Shown here one piece after another: positions 39,361-51,100 of a DNA stretch of 64,000 bases. The notes under the pieces are model-generated. The model had not been told where the DNA came from, searched no databases, and saw only the letters and a list, made by a program, of their open reading frames with translations. The position numbers and the translations under genes were made by a program. Source of the stretch: Hypomesus transpacificus (lineage: Eukaryota; Chordata; Actinopteri; Osmeriformes; Osmeridae); contig NC_061066.1 in assembly GCF_021917145.1 (NCBI RefSeq), positions 4,316,782 to 4,380,781 on the forward strand, read 5' to 3'. Position 1 is the first letter of the stretch; every line of letters begins with the position of its first letter.

Positions 39361-41962
39361 ACCCTTTCGTAAAACCACCAAATGAGTGATGGCACAGACA
39401 TAATAACAACTTTCCCAGCAACAGCTATAACACTCGCTAGACTGTCTAGATGCATCGACGCAAGTTAGACAGGGCTTTCCTACGGCTTGTAAACTAATCC
39501 ACAGGGTAAACAGCGTCCTTGAGCTGACATGTGCAATAGTTAGCTAAACGTCAGCTAGCTAATTAGATGGACTCCTTCCAAAGACACGTTCGTTTGTTGT
39601 AGTGTGTAAGACGATAACAAAATCAGTGGTAGGACTATACAAATCCATTTAATTCCGATAGATATCTACCTACTTTGGCGTCATTAGCAATGCCTAGCTG
39701 GTTATAAAAGGGCAAAACAACATTGACATAACGACTAAGAAAGACCACGATCCATGAAAGTCACATATCACTGAGTAGCCTAACATCACACAACCTGTTA
39801 CAAGTCCGATGACGATTTGTTTTTCTTGGAGACTTGTATACACTGATTCTGTATGTGTTCCTGTTAGCCCCATATACTTCACTATCAATACTTCACTATC
39901 AATGCCATAAACACACATCTCAACACAAAAGGCCGATTTCCAAGAACTTTCCAGGAATTGTATCACGTGGTGTGGAAGCCATTTAAGGTGGCACTAACTA
40001 CATGAGACATAGGTCTATTCCGCTTTCCGTCTCTCCCTCCCCTGTCACACACACTTGGGTACATTGTTTCCTCTTTGTGTGTGTCATAAATGATTTAATA
40101 GCCTACTTGTGATAAGCACACACAAAGCCGATGACATTAGATGTAAGCTATTTGTTATTTTATAGCTGCGAATAGTGAGCATTCAATAGGCTTACTTTTG
40201 TGTTAACAAAATAGTTTTACACATCCACATCTAAAACAAAGAGCAATGAACAGTTTGAACTCAGTTTAGTTAGACCTAAATAATGTTAACATTAGACTTA
40301 CAATGCGTTTGCCATAAAGGATGATGGAAATCATTTTCTCAGAAATGTATCAGAACAGAAGGGGGTAGGCTACAGCGAAACGTGCCGTTGCGTGTGCGCT
40401 TACAGAGCAGAAAGCAGATAACCAACGATGCAGCATCGATTCAACAGTGCCAAATGTATCAGAAGCAACCCAGTGATATATTGTCTATTCCAACGATTAA
40501 ACTTCCATGCAATATAATTTGTAGGCTATGTGAAGATACAAACCTGGCCCATTATTACATCCAATAGCCTAAATAATCATTTGGTTATCATTAGGATACT
40601 ATATGGACGCTTCATCGGTATTCTAGTCTCATTGAGAAATTTGCTAGAATTGCCTGTTGCCTACCATTTTTAGACCGCTCAGTTCTCGACTCATGTGGGC
40701 AGGGTCGGTCGGTAGTGGGCCGGTCTGTGTTTCAAAGTCCCACTGCAGTCTAGACCTGCATGTGGGTATGGTCTTGACATTAATTTCAGGGTATTCGCTG
40801 TATAAATATAGGCTACACCTCTAATTCGCTCGTCAGCTTTTAATACAATTTATTTTGGGAGCAACGGGCCTTTATTCAGAACACCCAATTACCGTGTATA
40901 AATCCAATAGCCTATAGGCTGCTGGATTTGAGACAGGCTTCTGATTAAAGGGTTACGATTGTTTCGGCCGTTAGATAATCTAAACTAGTGAAGTAAAACA
41001 CTTGACCTTTATCATTATTGGTGATTGATATTATTGATATTATTGGTTTTGATATCTGCAGAACGCTATATTGCAAAATGTTGTTGCACTGTGCCTTGTT
41101 AAATACAATTCCGTACTTTGACACGAATCCAATGCCTACTGTTGGAACTGCACAAGACCTCAAGCTGCAACATCACACCTCCTGTTAAAACTAAATAGAT
41201 GAGAGGCACACAGGTCTGTTTCTTTCAGTCTACCCCTCTCCATAGACACACGCAAACACATTCGCGCCACACACATTCACACGTCTGTAATTAAAAGTCA
41301 GTCACCAGTCCTAACAAGTTGACGGGCTCCATCATGCGATCAAATAGCAGAAGTGCATTGAGGGAGGACTTGAGGAGCTCTCCAACAGATGGCAGTAAAG
41401 TGTACAGCGAATTCCTACACTGCCTAGTCAAACAGGAAAAACGTCAAGGAAGAAGACCCAAGCGCGAAAACAAAACAGTGTTTAAGCGCGCTGCTTTTGA
41501 ACGGACACTATCCGTGACCAATCTCATGAGCTCCGACTGCTTACATTTAGTAAAACTATTGTATACAGTTCCATGAACCTTGTTTTTTTTTATTTTTTAT
41601 TTAAAGAAAACACACATGGTAGGTGTTTCTCTGTTTTCGCATGCAACTTGAACTCTCAGGGTTTTCAATGTCTGAATCATCCCGACCTACTCAGCTAGCT
41701 ACAGTAACTGTCTATGCTACTAGTTAACTAAGTTCTTGCTGGAGTACTGTACGTTGTGCTTAACAGTCAGTACTAGACTTGACAGCTTATTCAGCTAGTC
41801 TATTTTGCTTTCTAGCGAGTTAGTTTTGAATCCTATTTTCATCCATACTCACAAACGTTGTGCAAGCTATTAGGCTGTCCGTGTAACCTTTGGTGATGTT
41901 ACCAACAAGTATGCTAACAAAGTCTTACTGCATTATTTTCAAACATCGTTTGGAAGACAACT
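39361..41962. other. socs2-ncaph2 intergenic region
   Basis: The shared 5' flanks of two divergently transcribed genes. It contains three TTCNNNGAA sites (39,938, 39,949, 40,336) and a CTCF-like word at 41,382. No additional gene is seen; an 85-codon frame at 41,319 lacks recognisable features. Confidence 0.45.
39938..39957. promoter_or_regulatory. socs2: Tandem STAT (GAS) sites upstream of socs2
   Basis: TTCCAAGAA (39,938-39,946) and TTCCAGGAA (39,949-39,957) both match the STAT consensus TTCNNNGAA, with centres 11 bases apart. They lie about 660 bases upstream of the probable exon 1 donor of socs2. A third match, TTCTCAGAA, is at 40,336-40,344. SOCS2 is an established STAT5 target, and paired sites favour STAT5 tetramers. 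Binding here is inferred. Confidence 0.6.
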
Positions 41963-44900
41963 ATGGACTCAGCGGAGACTCGATTCGCTCACCTTTTGCA
42001 ACCCATCCGGGAGCTCACAAAGAACTGGGATGTTGACGTTGCTTCGGAGTTGGCTGATTATTTGGAAGAGGTAACGTGGATGGCTGGATACTATTTAGGT
42101 TTCGTTGTTATCGCGATATGGGCATATTCTGGAGGTACACGATGTTATCATGTTTGTATCATCACTTCCTGGTTATTTCAGTTGGACGAGATGTGCATCA
42201 CTTTCGACGGAGGCAAAACCACGCTTAATTTTGCAGAGGCAGCTCTTTTGATACAAGGGTCAACGTGTATCTACAGCAAGAAGGTAATTCAGTTGACTCG
42301 AGTCGGTCATTCGAGTCATTCAAGTCATCAACTTTCATACATCCAGAGCAAGTCTCCATTATGTGGCATCATGGTGGCGAGCGATGTTCTGGTGCTAACC
42401 ATATCTCACGTGCCAGGTGGAGCACCTGTATAACCTGGTGTATCAAACTCTGGACTACATTTCTGCCAGGAACAAAAAGTGAGTGATGGCCCAGTCACAG
42501 AACACTGCTCAGCCTGTCTCTGCAACGCCCCCCCCGCCCCCCATTTTGCATGTCCTCATTTCATCTGGCGCTTCTTGCAGGAGAGAAAAGCAGGCAGCGG
42601 GCGGGGAGGAGGGCGGAGAAACTGGGGGAGCAGATGGCAAAGACATGGACAATGCTGGGGTAAGCATAGGGGTGTGTGTGTGTGCCCATCTAAAACTTCC
42701 AGTTTCCTACCCAATCGATGTCCCAAGTCACTTGAAACAGGGAACTAGCATTGAAAGTGAAGTTGTCACATTCTATAGAAGTTGTTACACGCCAAAAGTA
42801 TCATCATCCTTGTACTGGCCCCCCGAGGCTGGGAGAGGGATGTTGTTTGGAGCGTAAGCAACAATCGTTTGGAGACGCTCTCCATGTCTTCCAGATGGAG
42901 TCTTTGGATCAGATCTCCTCCGAGACGTCTCAGAATGTAGAACTGAGGAACGAGTCAAATGCGGTGAGCAGCGTTTCAGAAAGACATCTTTTTCGTGCCA
43001 CCACAGTTGCCTCTCCAGTCTAGTAGCAGTAGCTGCTGTTACCAATCTGCTCATTTTTTGGCCTAGCTTGTGTGTGTGTGTGTGTGTGTCTGGAACACAT
43101 GTAATAGCTCTTCTGTGTGTGTGTGTGTGTGTGTTTGTGTCGTCAGAGTGCGGCCGTGGTGCCCCTCCCCCCCGACTCTCTGATTCCTCCTGAACCTTTT
43201 GAGAAGCAGAAGCTGCCGCTCATCAGGTAGGTGCTGAACACCCCAGAGCCCAGCCGGCCTCCTTCACCTGTCGAGGGCCGTCATGGAACTGTGTGTGCGT
43301 GTGTTCCAGTCTGAAAGGCGAGGTGATGGGCAGCTGCAAAGACTTCCGCATGAACACGTTTACTCCTGACGCCCTGGGCATCATCCGCCTCATCCTGGAC
43401 ACCGCCCGCTCCAACTTCCTGGGGGAAGCCCTTCTGGATGCCCCCATGGTTCCCATCAGCCTGTTCCACCACCAGGGTAGGGGGTGGAGGGAGGGCACCC
43501 AAAATCCGGACATCCATATTAAGACACATGACCAACGCTCATCCTAACACTACCTTTGTGGTGAATTCACATGACTGAAAAAGACCTGAAGCTATTGTGT
43601 GAAATCTAGACTCTTCAGCTCTTGACTACCCCTTTTATACGTGAGGGATACTTGTGTTGTGTTGTGTGTGTGTGTTTACTGTAATGAGTGCAGGGAATAC
43701 TGAATGTGTCGCTGGCCTTTCCAGATGATGCGGGACAGATGAGCGAGGATGCAGGGATGGGCGTCGCCGGGGGCGACCATGAAGACGGAGGAGAGCCGTT
43801 CCTTCCGTTAGAAGACGGGGCAGGGATGGAGCAGGAGCCAGAGGAGCACATCGAAAGACACCAGGTAAGACCTCCCTACTACCACCCCCACCCACCACCA
43901 CCAACCATCCCCCACTACCACCACCAACCATCCCCCACTACCACCACCAACCATCCCCCACTACCACCACCAACCATCCCCCACTACCACCACCAACCAT
44001 CCCCCACTACCACCACCAACCATCCCCCACTGCCACCACCAACCATCCCCCACTGCCACCACCAACCATCCCCCACTACCACCACCAACCATCCCCCACT
44101 ACCACCACCAACCATCCCCCACTACCACCACCAACCATCCCCCACTACCACCACCAACCATCCCCCACTACCACCACCAACCATCCCCCACTACCACCAC
44201 CAACCATCCCCCACTACCACCACCAACCATCCCCCACTGCCACCACCAACCATCCCCCACTACCACCACCAACCATCCCCCACTGCCACCACCAACCATC
44301 CACCACCCACCCACCACCCCAGTGTGTCTCCATCACGCAACACAGTATTGTGCAAAAGTCTTAGGCAGAAGAAGAAAAAATGCTTTATGAAATAATGAAA
44401 TGAATAGATATAGATATATACACACACACACAAGACCATTTGAATGTAAAAACATCTTAGGTGCCTAAGACTTCTGCACAGGACTGTACAAGGTCGCACA
44501 TGCATTCTTAAAACCACGACTCATGGATCCTGTGTGTGTTTTGTCTGTCCCAGGCCCTCGGCGAGGGCAGGGTGCTGAGGGCGAGGCGGGGCGTCCAGTC
44601 TGCAGAGGAGGAGGAGCAGAGTGACAAGAGGATGGAGGAGCAGAGAGCCCAGGCGGTACGCTCCACCCAGACAGACAGCCAGGCAGACAGCCAGGCAGAC
44701 AGCCAGACAGCCAGACAGACAGACAGACACACACAGACAGACACCCAGACAGACACACCCAGCCAGACAGACAGACACCCAGCCAGACAGCCCAGACAGA
44801 CAGACACCCAGCCAGACAGACACCCAGCCAGACAGACACCCAGCCAGACAGACACCCAGCCAGACAGACACCCAGCCAGACAGACACCCAGCCAGACAGA

Positions 44901-45269
44901 CACAGACAGACCCCCGTACGGGACAGAACCCTCTCAATAGAGAATCTCTGATAGTAGTCATTTGTTTTTTCCCCAGGCCAATGCATGGAGGTTACATGAT
45001 CCGTACACGCCGTTCGGGGAGGACAAGCCCCTGAAAACAGGTGAGGGAACGTGGCTAGGCTGGTGTTCATACCAGAGTCGCACATGGGTCAGCCTGTGGC
45101 TCATTTCATTTGGCTCATTTCTGTGTGTTTGTGTGTGTGTTTTTCTCCGTCTCCTCTCAGGGAAGTGTTACAAGGTGCCTGCAGGCCTGGATGATTCCGG
45201 AAAGAGGAAAAGAAAGGGGCCCTCGGGGCTGCAGGACTTCTTGAGCTGGTACACTGGCACATGTAAGCT

Positions 45270-45309
<40 letters not shown>

Positions 45310-47025
45310 GGCAGTGTGTGTTATGGCAGTGTGTGTTATGGCAGTGTGTGTCTATATAAAGCCTTGCCTTTGAATTCAGTAGTCATGACTCATGACAGCA
45401 AAACTGTCTCTCTCTCGCAGACAATCCCCCTGAACCCAAACTAAAGAATGGACCTGCGTTCACAGGTAATGGCTCTTAGAAGCGACTGCCGATTCCCCCG
45501 AATCAAATGAAAAGGATGTTGTTGTGATGGGAGCGATTGTCCCTCTGTTCCAGACCTGAACTACATTTATCTCAGTCGAATGAAAGATAAGCTGAAGACC
45601 AAGAGAAGAATCCTGAGGAAAACGGTATGTACACGTGTGTGTGTGTGTGCCTGCCTGTGTGTGTGTGTGTGCGTCCGTGCTCAGCGGTCCTGTCTCCAGG
45701 GTGTGTTGGTGTGCGAGGAGGAGCTGAGGAGGACCTACCTGGAGCCCGAGGAGAGGAGGGCCACGGACGAGGAGGAGGGACGGCTGGAGGGACTCCGACA
45801 CCCCGACCTGCAGGGTGAGTGACCTTTCACCCCTGACCCCCCCACCGAACTCTCCTCTCACTGGCTCCTCCCTCCATCATCCTGCATGTGAAAGGAACCT
45901 GGGGGAACCCAGACTAGGTCCTCCAGTTGGATTGTCTGTCCTCATCCTTCCGTATTTCCACCAGATGACGACCTCTCGGACAACGACCACGAGCCCCTGG
46001 CTGACGACCCCGCCGACCCCTTTGGGGGCGAACCCGACTTCATCGCGCCAGGTGACGCCGATGAGTCCGTTTGGACTCGACACGTTTGATAAAGTTGCCG
46101 GCAGGAGACAATGGGGAGGGACTGACTCAGATGTGCTTTCCTTTTCCCCGCCAGAGCCCATGATAGACGGGATGAGCTACGAAGACCTGGTCAAGAAGAG
46201 CGTGGTACGTTCCGCGTGCAGGCGGGCTGCTCTGGCTGTCGCATCCGATCTGACCTCACTGTCCTGTCCGGCTGGCTCATGGTCTCTTCTCCCCTGCCCT
46301 CCTCCAGGAGCAGTTCCTGGTGAACTCCCAGGGCTACGCCCAGGAAACAGCCCTGTCCAGGAGGGTCAAGGACTGGGAAGACAAGATTAACCCGGAGCTC
46401 CTGCTCCAGGTAATGGAGCTCGGGCCATCTCGGACCTCGTCTGGTCTCGGGCGAAACCGTTTTGGGCCTTTTTTAATTCTCTGAATAAGTAGGAAAACAA
46501 CGTGTGCGTTATGAAAGGTTTGATAAAGAATGACATCTAACACGGTTTAGGATGTTGTCTAATGTTTAGGATGTTGTCAGCTGTGTTTCAGTCTTTCCTA
46601 CTAATCCACCAATCCCCTCTCCCTCCAGGAGGAACGTCCGACCTTTGACATCCGGGACTACGGCGACCGGATCGTGTCCGCCCTGGCGGGCGTGGGCCAC
46701 AGGAGGTCCTTGGCCTCCATCGTCCACGGCACGGACAACTTCGAGGCCTGCAAGTACCTGCTGGCCTCCCTCCAGCTGGTCAGTGTGCTCCCAGGAGAGC
46801 CCAAAGCCCTCGCCTGCATCTCCTCACGGGTGTTTCCCCTAAAGCCCCCTCTCTCTCTCTCCTCTCCGTCTCCCCCCCGTCCTGCAGGCCAACGACTACA
46901 CGGTGGAGATCGACTGCAGCGAGGGGCTGGAGGAGAGCGTCGACTCCATGGGGCTGACCCTGCTGAGCGAGCGCAGGGCCCACGAGCGCTTCGACAAGGC
47001 GCCCGCGGCCACGCACCCCATTTGA
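41963..47025 (+). CDS. ncaph2: Condensin-2 complex subunit H2
   Basis: The kleisin subunit of condensin II, which bridges the SMC2/SMC4 heads in the nucleus. Nineteen exons, all with GT/AG borders and matching phases: 41963-42070, 42182-42283, 42417-42478, 42581-42659, 42895-42963, 43147-43226, 43310-43476, 43725-43864, 44554-44655, 44977-45040, 45161-45262, 45421-45465, 45554-45624, 45700-45814, 45965-46051, 46155-46204, 46308-46409, 46629-46778, 46888-47025. The sum is 1,833 nt, 610 aa (about 605 in human, from memory). Family landmarks are the N-terminal [16 protein letters not shown] and [16 protein letters not shown], the middle [11 protein letters not shown], and the C-terminal [17 protein letters not shown] and [15 protein letters not shown]. 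Introns 8 and 9 contain minisatellites through which the reading frame stays open. Confidence 0.95.
43069..43138 (+). repeat. (GT)n microsatellites in ncaph2 intron 5
   Basis: Two GT runs separated by a short unique stretch, just before the exon 6 acceptor (GTCGTCAG). Their length could affect splicing of exon 6; that is only a guess. Confidence 0.8.
43891..44303 (+). repeat. 23-bp minisatellite in ncaph2 intron 8
   Basis: About 18 copies of a 23-base unit (CCACCACCAACCATCCCCCA then CTA) with occasional A-to-G changes (CTACC to CTGCC). The unit length is not a multiple of three, yet no stop codon arises. The frame of exon 8 therefore runs through the whole array as a Pro/His/Thr-rich stretch. 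Confidence 0.9.
44664..44913 (+). repeat. 16-bp minisatellite in ncaph2 intron 9
   Basis: Variable copies of CAGACAGACACCCAGC and shorter CAGACAGC forms begin right after the exon 9 donor (GTACGC at 44,656). The frame of exon 9 stays open to 44,940, encoding a Gln/Thr/Asp/Arg-rich stretch. Confidence 0.88.
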
Positions 47026-47770
47026 CCGTGTGCGCGGGCGGGAGCGAGTGCCACGCTGTCATGCGCTTGGTGGACGAACCCGGCTGAAACAACGAGGGCT
47101 TTGTGGTCGGCTCGCTTTGGACGCTTGTTTACTGTCAGGGTTTGGTCTGCCTGTTGCTGTCCCCTGTCCTGTTTGGTGCTACCAGATATGAGTGAGGATG
47201 GGTTAAGTGGAATGCAGTATGTGTTTCAGGAGCAGCACATTGTATTCGACCTGGATGATTCATGTAGAAAATGCTATTTTTCTGTTTCAGCTCTTTTGAA
47301 TAGAAGCCAATGAAACTATTAGGATTAAGACTTTCATGGCCGTGGCTATCTCGCAATTAGCCACAGATGTGCTTTATAAACCCAAACAAATATCAATATA
47401 AAATCTATAAAATGTATCTTAAGTAAAGAGACCACGTGCATTTTCGGAACATTTATACAGATGTATGAAGTGTACAGAGGCATTTAGCAATGACAACAAT
47501 GAGTCATTGGCGGTAAAAAGACAAGAAGTCTGACGGACTGCTCTCCATTCTATCAGACATACAGCAATTCTGTATCCACACATGAATCCACACTGCAATC
47601 AAATCATTCACCGCGGTCTTCTTCCTGTAACCATATGATGCCCAGGCTGGCACTCCATCCAAAGGTGTCACTATTGAGTGTCAAAAGCCCAGGTCTTAAA
47701 TAGGAGGTGCAGAATCGAGATCGTCCAGGAATCCCCAGCTATTCAGTCCCGACCTTGAGCAGCCGACCAT
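47026..47770. other. ncaph2-sco2 tail-to-tail interval
   Basis: The two stop codons face each other across 745 bases. The interval must hold both 3' UTRs. I found no canonical AATAAA on either strand that I would assign with confidence. Confidence 0.5.
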
Positions 47771-48742
47771 TCACTCAGGCAGTAACTTCACATACGCTTT
47801 CATGTGCTTCCTGATGCTGTCGGCGATCTGGCCGTCGCTCTTCATCCGGTTGTAGTAGTCCAGGAACAGGCCGTCGGGGTCCACCAGGTAGATGAGAATG
47901 GTGTGGTCCACGATGTAGTCCCCGTCCTCGTCCTTGGGCCCCAGGCTGGCGTACACGCGGTAGTCCCTCCCCGCCTGCCTCACCTCCTCCGTGGTGCCCG
48001 TCAGGCCGATCACGCGCGGGTGGAAGTCCCCGACGTACCGAGCCAGCGCCGCCACGTCGTCCCTCTCGGGGTCCACGGTGACAAAGAGGGGCTGGACGGG
48101 CGGCAGGGCGGGGTCCTGGTCCAGGGCCGTGACCACGGCGCTCAGCTTGTCCAGCTCCTCGGGGCAGATGTCCGGGCAGTGGGTGAAGCCAAAGTACAGC
48201 AGCACCCAGCTCCCCAGGAAGTCTTTCTTGGTCCTCCGCTGCCCCCTGTGGTCCAGGAGGTGGAAGTCCCCGTGGCCCAGAGCCACCTGCCTCAGCTGCT
48301 CCATGCGTTGCGTCCGCCGTCTCTGCTCCTTCTCCGAGTGGGCGTACCACCAGGTTCCCAGCAGCCCGCCGCCAAACAGCAGGGTCACCAGCAGACGGGT
48401 CCGCAGCTTGATGTTGGCGGCAGACTCGGAGGGGTTGGGTTTGGGGGAGGGGGCCTGGGAGAGGAGGACCCTGTGGGTCAGGAGTGGGAGGGTTGGGGGG
48501 CGGTGATGGGGACCGGCTTGTGTGGGCTGTGCGTGGATCCCATACAACCCTGCTGCTCTCTGGTCAAGGGAATGACAAGGGAGACGTCCACTGGGCTGAG
48601 GCTGTGACGAAAGCCATGCCCTTTGGAGAAGGAAGGAGTTAAAGGTGTGATGGGAATCAGGCTTCAAGGTGTACTTCAATAGCTTTCCAGTATGGAGCTC
48701 ACAGGTTGCTAGCCCGAGTACCCTCCTCTCCAAGTAAAGCAT
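47771..48742 (-). CDS. sco2: SCO2 copper chaperone, mitochondrial
   Basis: Delivers copper to the CuA site of cytochrome c oxidase subunit 2; anchored in the mitochondrial inner membrane. A single coding exon of 323 aa from ATG to stop. An Arg-containing N-terminus could serve as a targeting sequence. A membrane segment lies at about 113-133 ([19 protein letters not shown]). The thioredoxin-like domain follows with [14 protein letters not shown], giving the copper-binding Cys189 and Cys193. VDPERDD and the conserved His280 ([14 protein letters not shown]) come later. The N-terminus is longer than in human SCO2 (266 aa, from memory), so a later start is possible. An acceptor, TTTACAG, 17 bases before the ATG suggests a 5' UTR intron. 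SCO1 is the main alternative; the ncaph2 neighbour and single coding exon favour SCO2. Confidence 0.9.
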   Translation of the reverse strand: MLYLERRVLGLATCELHTGKLLKYTLKPDSHHTFNSFLLQRAWLSSQPQPSGRLPCHSLDQRAAGLYGIHAQPTQAGPHHRPPTLPLLTHRVLLSQAPSPKPNPSESAANIKLRTRLLVTLLFGGGLLGTWWYAHSEKEQRRRTQRMEQLRQVALGHGDFHLLDHRGQRRTKKDFLGSWVLLYFGFTHCPDICPEELDKLSAVVTALDQDPALPPVQPLFVTVDPERDDVAALARYVGDFHPRVIGLTGTTEEVRQAGRDYRVYASLGPKDEDGDYIVDHTILIYLVDPDGLFLDYYNRMKSDGQIADSIRKHMKAYVKLLPE

Positions 48743-49464
48743 CCTTCCAATTCAGAATCTGTAAATGGTATAAACCGGTGAATAAGTATATAATAATATG
48801 CTGTGTCAATTCCTAATCAAATGACGAGTATCCATAGCTGTAAAACAAGCACCGAAAGTCCAACTGTTACAGTACACCAGCTGCACTCTGGTAGCTAGAT
48901 AGCTATGCTAATATGTTTTCAATCTAAAAGCATAAATGACGATCCTTAAGTGAAGCAAACCCAAGCGTTACAGATAACACGTATTCAACTTTGCAAAGAT
49001 ATCACGAGACAGTATAAATCTATTTTTTTCTAGAAATATTCATCAACTTGCCGGCAAATCGACCTTCCAATGCAACCTACTCATGGAATCATGTGGTTTC
49101 GTTTTGCAACCGAAGAAACAGGACAGAGGTTTCAAAGTCGCGAATTCGACATTTACACCTAAATTGTACACACAGGTTCAAATAGTAGAAACTCCCATTT
49201 CATAAAACTATATCCGTATTTAGGTTGTATGATTTTATTGAATTTCTTGTAGGGTATACATTAGATTTTATATTACCATTACATTCATGGGACTGCAATC
49301 AGCAGATTCGTGTGGAAACAGGTGAGTGCCATAGCAAAGAAGTACCACTAGATGGTGCTGATATATCTGACACTGATATAAAATGACAATTGACATCGTC
49401 AGAGTTCTAGGGTCTTTACATCCTTTAAGCTACAATGGATACCGCCAGGTATCCACAAACCCTT
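48743..49464. other. sco2 upstream region / GT92 gene 3' flank
   Basis: AT-rich sequence containing an AATAAA on the minus strand (49,234-49,239) that could serve the upstream GT92 gene, and a CTCF-like word at 49,345. The sco2 transcription start is not determined. Confidence 0.4.
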
Positions 49465-51100
49465 TCACTTCAGGAGCCCTGCCCTCCTTAGGGCCTTGTC
49501 CACGTTGGGGATCAGTTGTCTGTGGTAGTCCCATAATCTGGTATCCTGATGTAGTTCATTCTTTGTCAGTGCTTTTTGCAGGGCAACTCGGACATGGATG
49601 ATCCGACACACGTCTGGGGGAACCTTCACCACATCCTTGAAGCTGTGCAGTACGCTGTGCACTGATGTCTGCACCAACCCTCTGGTGACACACAAGAAGG
49701 TGTAAGCACATCGATAGTGAATGAGTGATTATTAATGACTGCTATAGTCCGCAGAGAATTTTTTTTATTACACATTGGAAGTCAGACACCAGGAAGTTTG
49801 CTTTGCAGATTGGATGAACATTCTTGTATGATTTCATCCAATGTGTACCTAAAATTACACTGGCCCCAAAACCTGCCTTGGCTGGACTACCATCTTGAAT
49901 GGGTGTGATGTTTTCCAGTTTGGCTCCTCTGTAGATGTGCTCCAAAATGTTGACACCGGGCACCCCTCCCAGTAGGGTACATGGTACCTTCCACTCGGAT
50001 CAAACTGGGTTTTCGGGAATATATGGTTCTGGATCATAAAAACTCCTGCCTATGCAAAGGAATGGATGGAGACCGTTTACAGAAAAAAAGAAAGAAAAAA
50101 AAGACATTCCCACAAGCATTTTTACATACACTCCCCTGTGGGTACTGTCTTTGCAGCATGTCGAAAGCAGACGTGAGGTTGGTGTGTTGATACGGTACTA
50201 TGATCTCGTCTATATCGTTAAGTAAGACGTAACGCGAGCGATACATGTATCTGTACACACAATCGTTGAGTGTTGCCAGCTGGCCGTAGTAATGTAATTC
50301 ACCTCCACATTCTGGTTTCCAGCCAGGGGATGGAGTGAGGTAAAGGTCAATGGGCCAGGGCAGCACCTCCACAAAGCCCTCCTGACTGTAGCTCTTCAGC
50401 AGCCTGTCGAGCTCTGGTCCACAGCTAGTGTTATACACCACCACCCTGCCAACACCCAGTAATCTGGGAGACAAAGAGCATGGAGGTCCTGTATTGAGTG
50501 TGCATTATGCTACCGGACACTTAAGACACACAGTGCTTCCATCAACAGTGTAGACACTCACCTGTACATCTCTAGGCTCTGGGTAAATTGAAGCACATTG
50601 TTGTAGTTCCCAAAGAGGTTGGAGATGCAGACGGTGAAGTTAAACTGGTAGTCCTCCTCCTCTTTCTTCTTTCCACTCAGCAGGTTTTTGACGGGGAGGA
50701 AGGGCTGCTTCAGTGTACTATTGACATTGGCATGTGGCGTCAACGTGACATATGGCACAATGCTGCAGTAAGCAGGAATCTTACAGAGGATGTCGGCGGT
50801 AGCAAAGGGGAAGCCAAAGCGATCAGAGTGCATCAGCACCTGAGCGGGCGAGGTGGACACATTATCAACGCAGCAGAACACACAGAAGAGATCCTGGACT
50901 GAGTCTCTCTTGAACACACTGATAATTCGCACCATGTTCTCCTCCAACCTGCGCTCCAAGTAGGCGGACACCAGTAGATGTCTGGTGCCAGTTAGAGGGG
51001 TGAGGGTCTCATTTGACACGTGAAGTGAAAGACAAAGATCTTCTGATTTGGTTGGATCAGCATAGAACTTCATACGAGTTATGAATCCAAATATGACCAT
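49465..51100 (-). CDS. Glycosyltransferase family 92 protein, possibly frameshifted
   Basis: Resembles GT92 (DUF23) proteins, type II Golgi galactosyltransferases. Exons seen are A 50,562-51,100 (start uncertain), B 50,130-50,463, C 49,873-50,049 and D 49,465-49,681. A hydrophobic stretch (YAVACMVIFGFI) precedes exon A's luminal part. Exon B has the DxD-like motif LLNDIDEIIVPY. Exon C has NHIFPKTQFDPSGRYHVPYW, and exon D has QTSVHSVL. Within exon C the conserved VPGVNILEHIYR is found in the minus-one frame, between family residues in frame zero. This implies one lost G near 49,963 and one extra G near 49,929. The C/D junction phase also does not fit simply. It is either a decaying gene or assembly errors. 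The first exon may lie further upstream. Confidence 0.7.

Noticed and set aside
44465-45085. 206-codon minus-strand frame of Cys/Leu/Ser/Val repeats
   Set aside because: It is the reverse of the intron 9 minisatellite in ncaph2 and has no independent support.
47804-48607. 267-codon plus-strand frame
   Set aside because: It is antisense to sco2 and reflects its GC-rich codons. The minus strand encodes the conserved copper chaperone.
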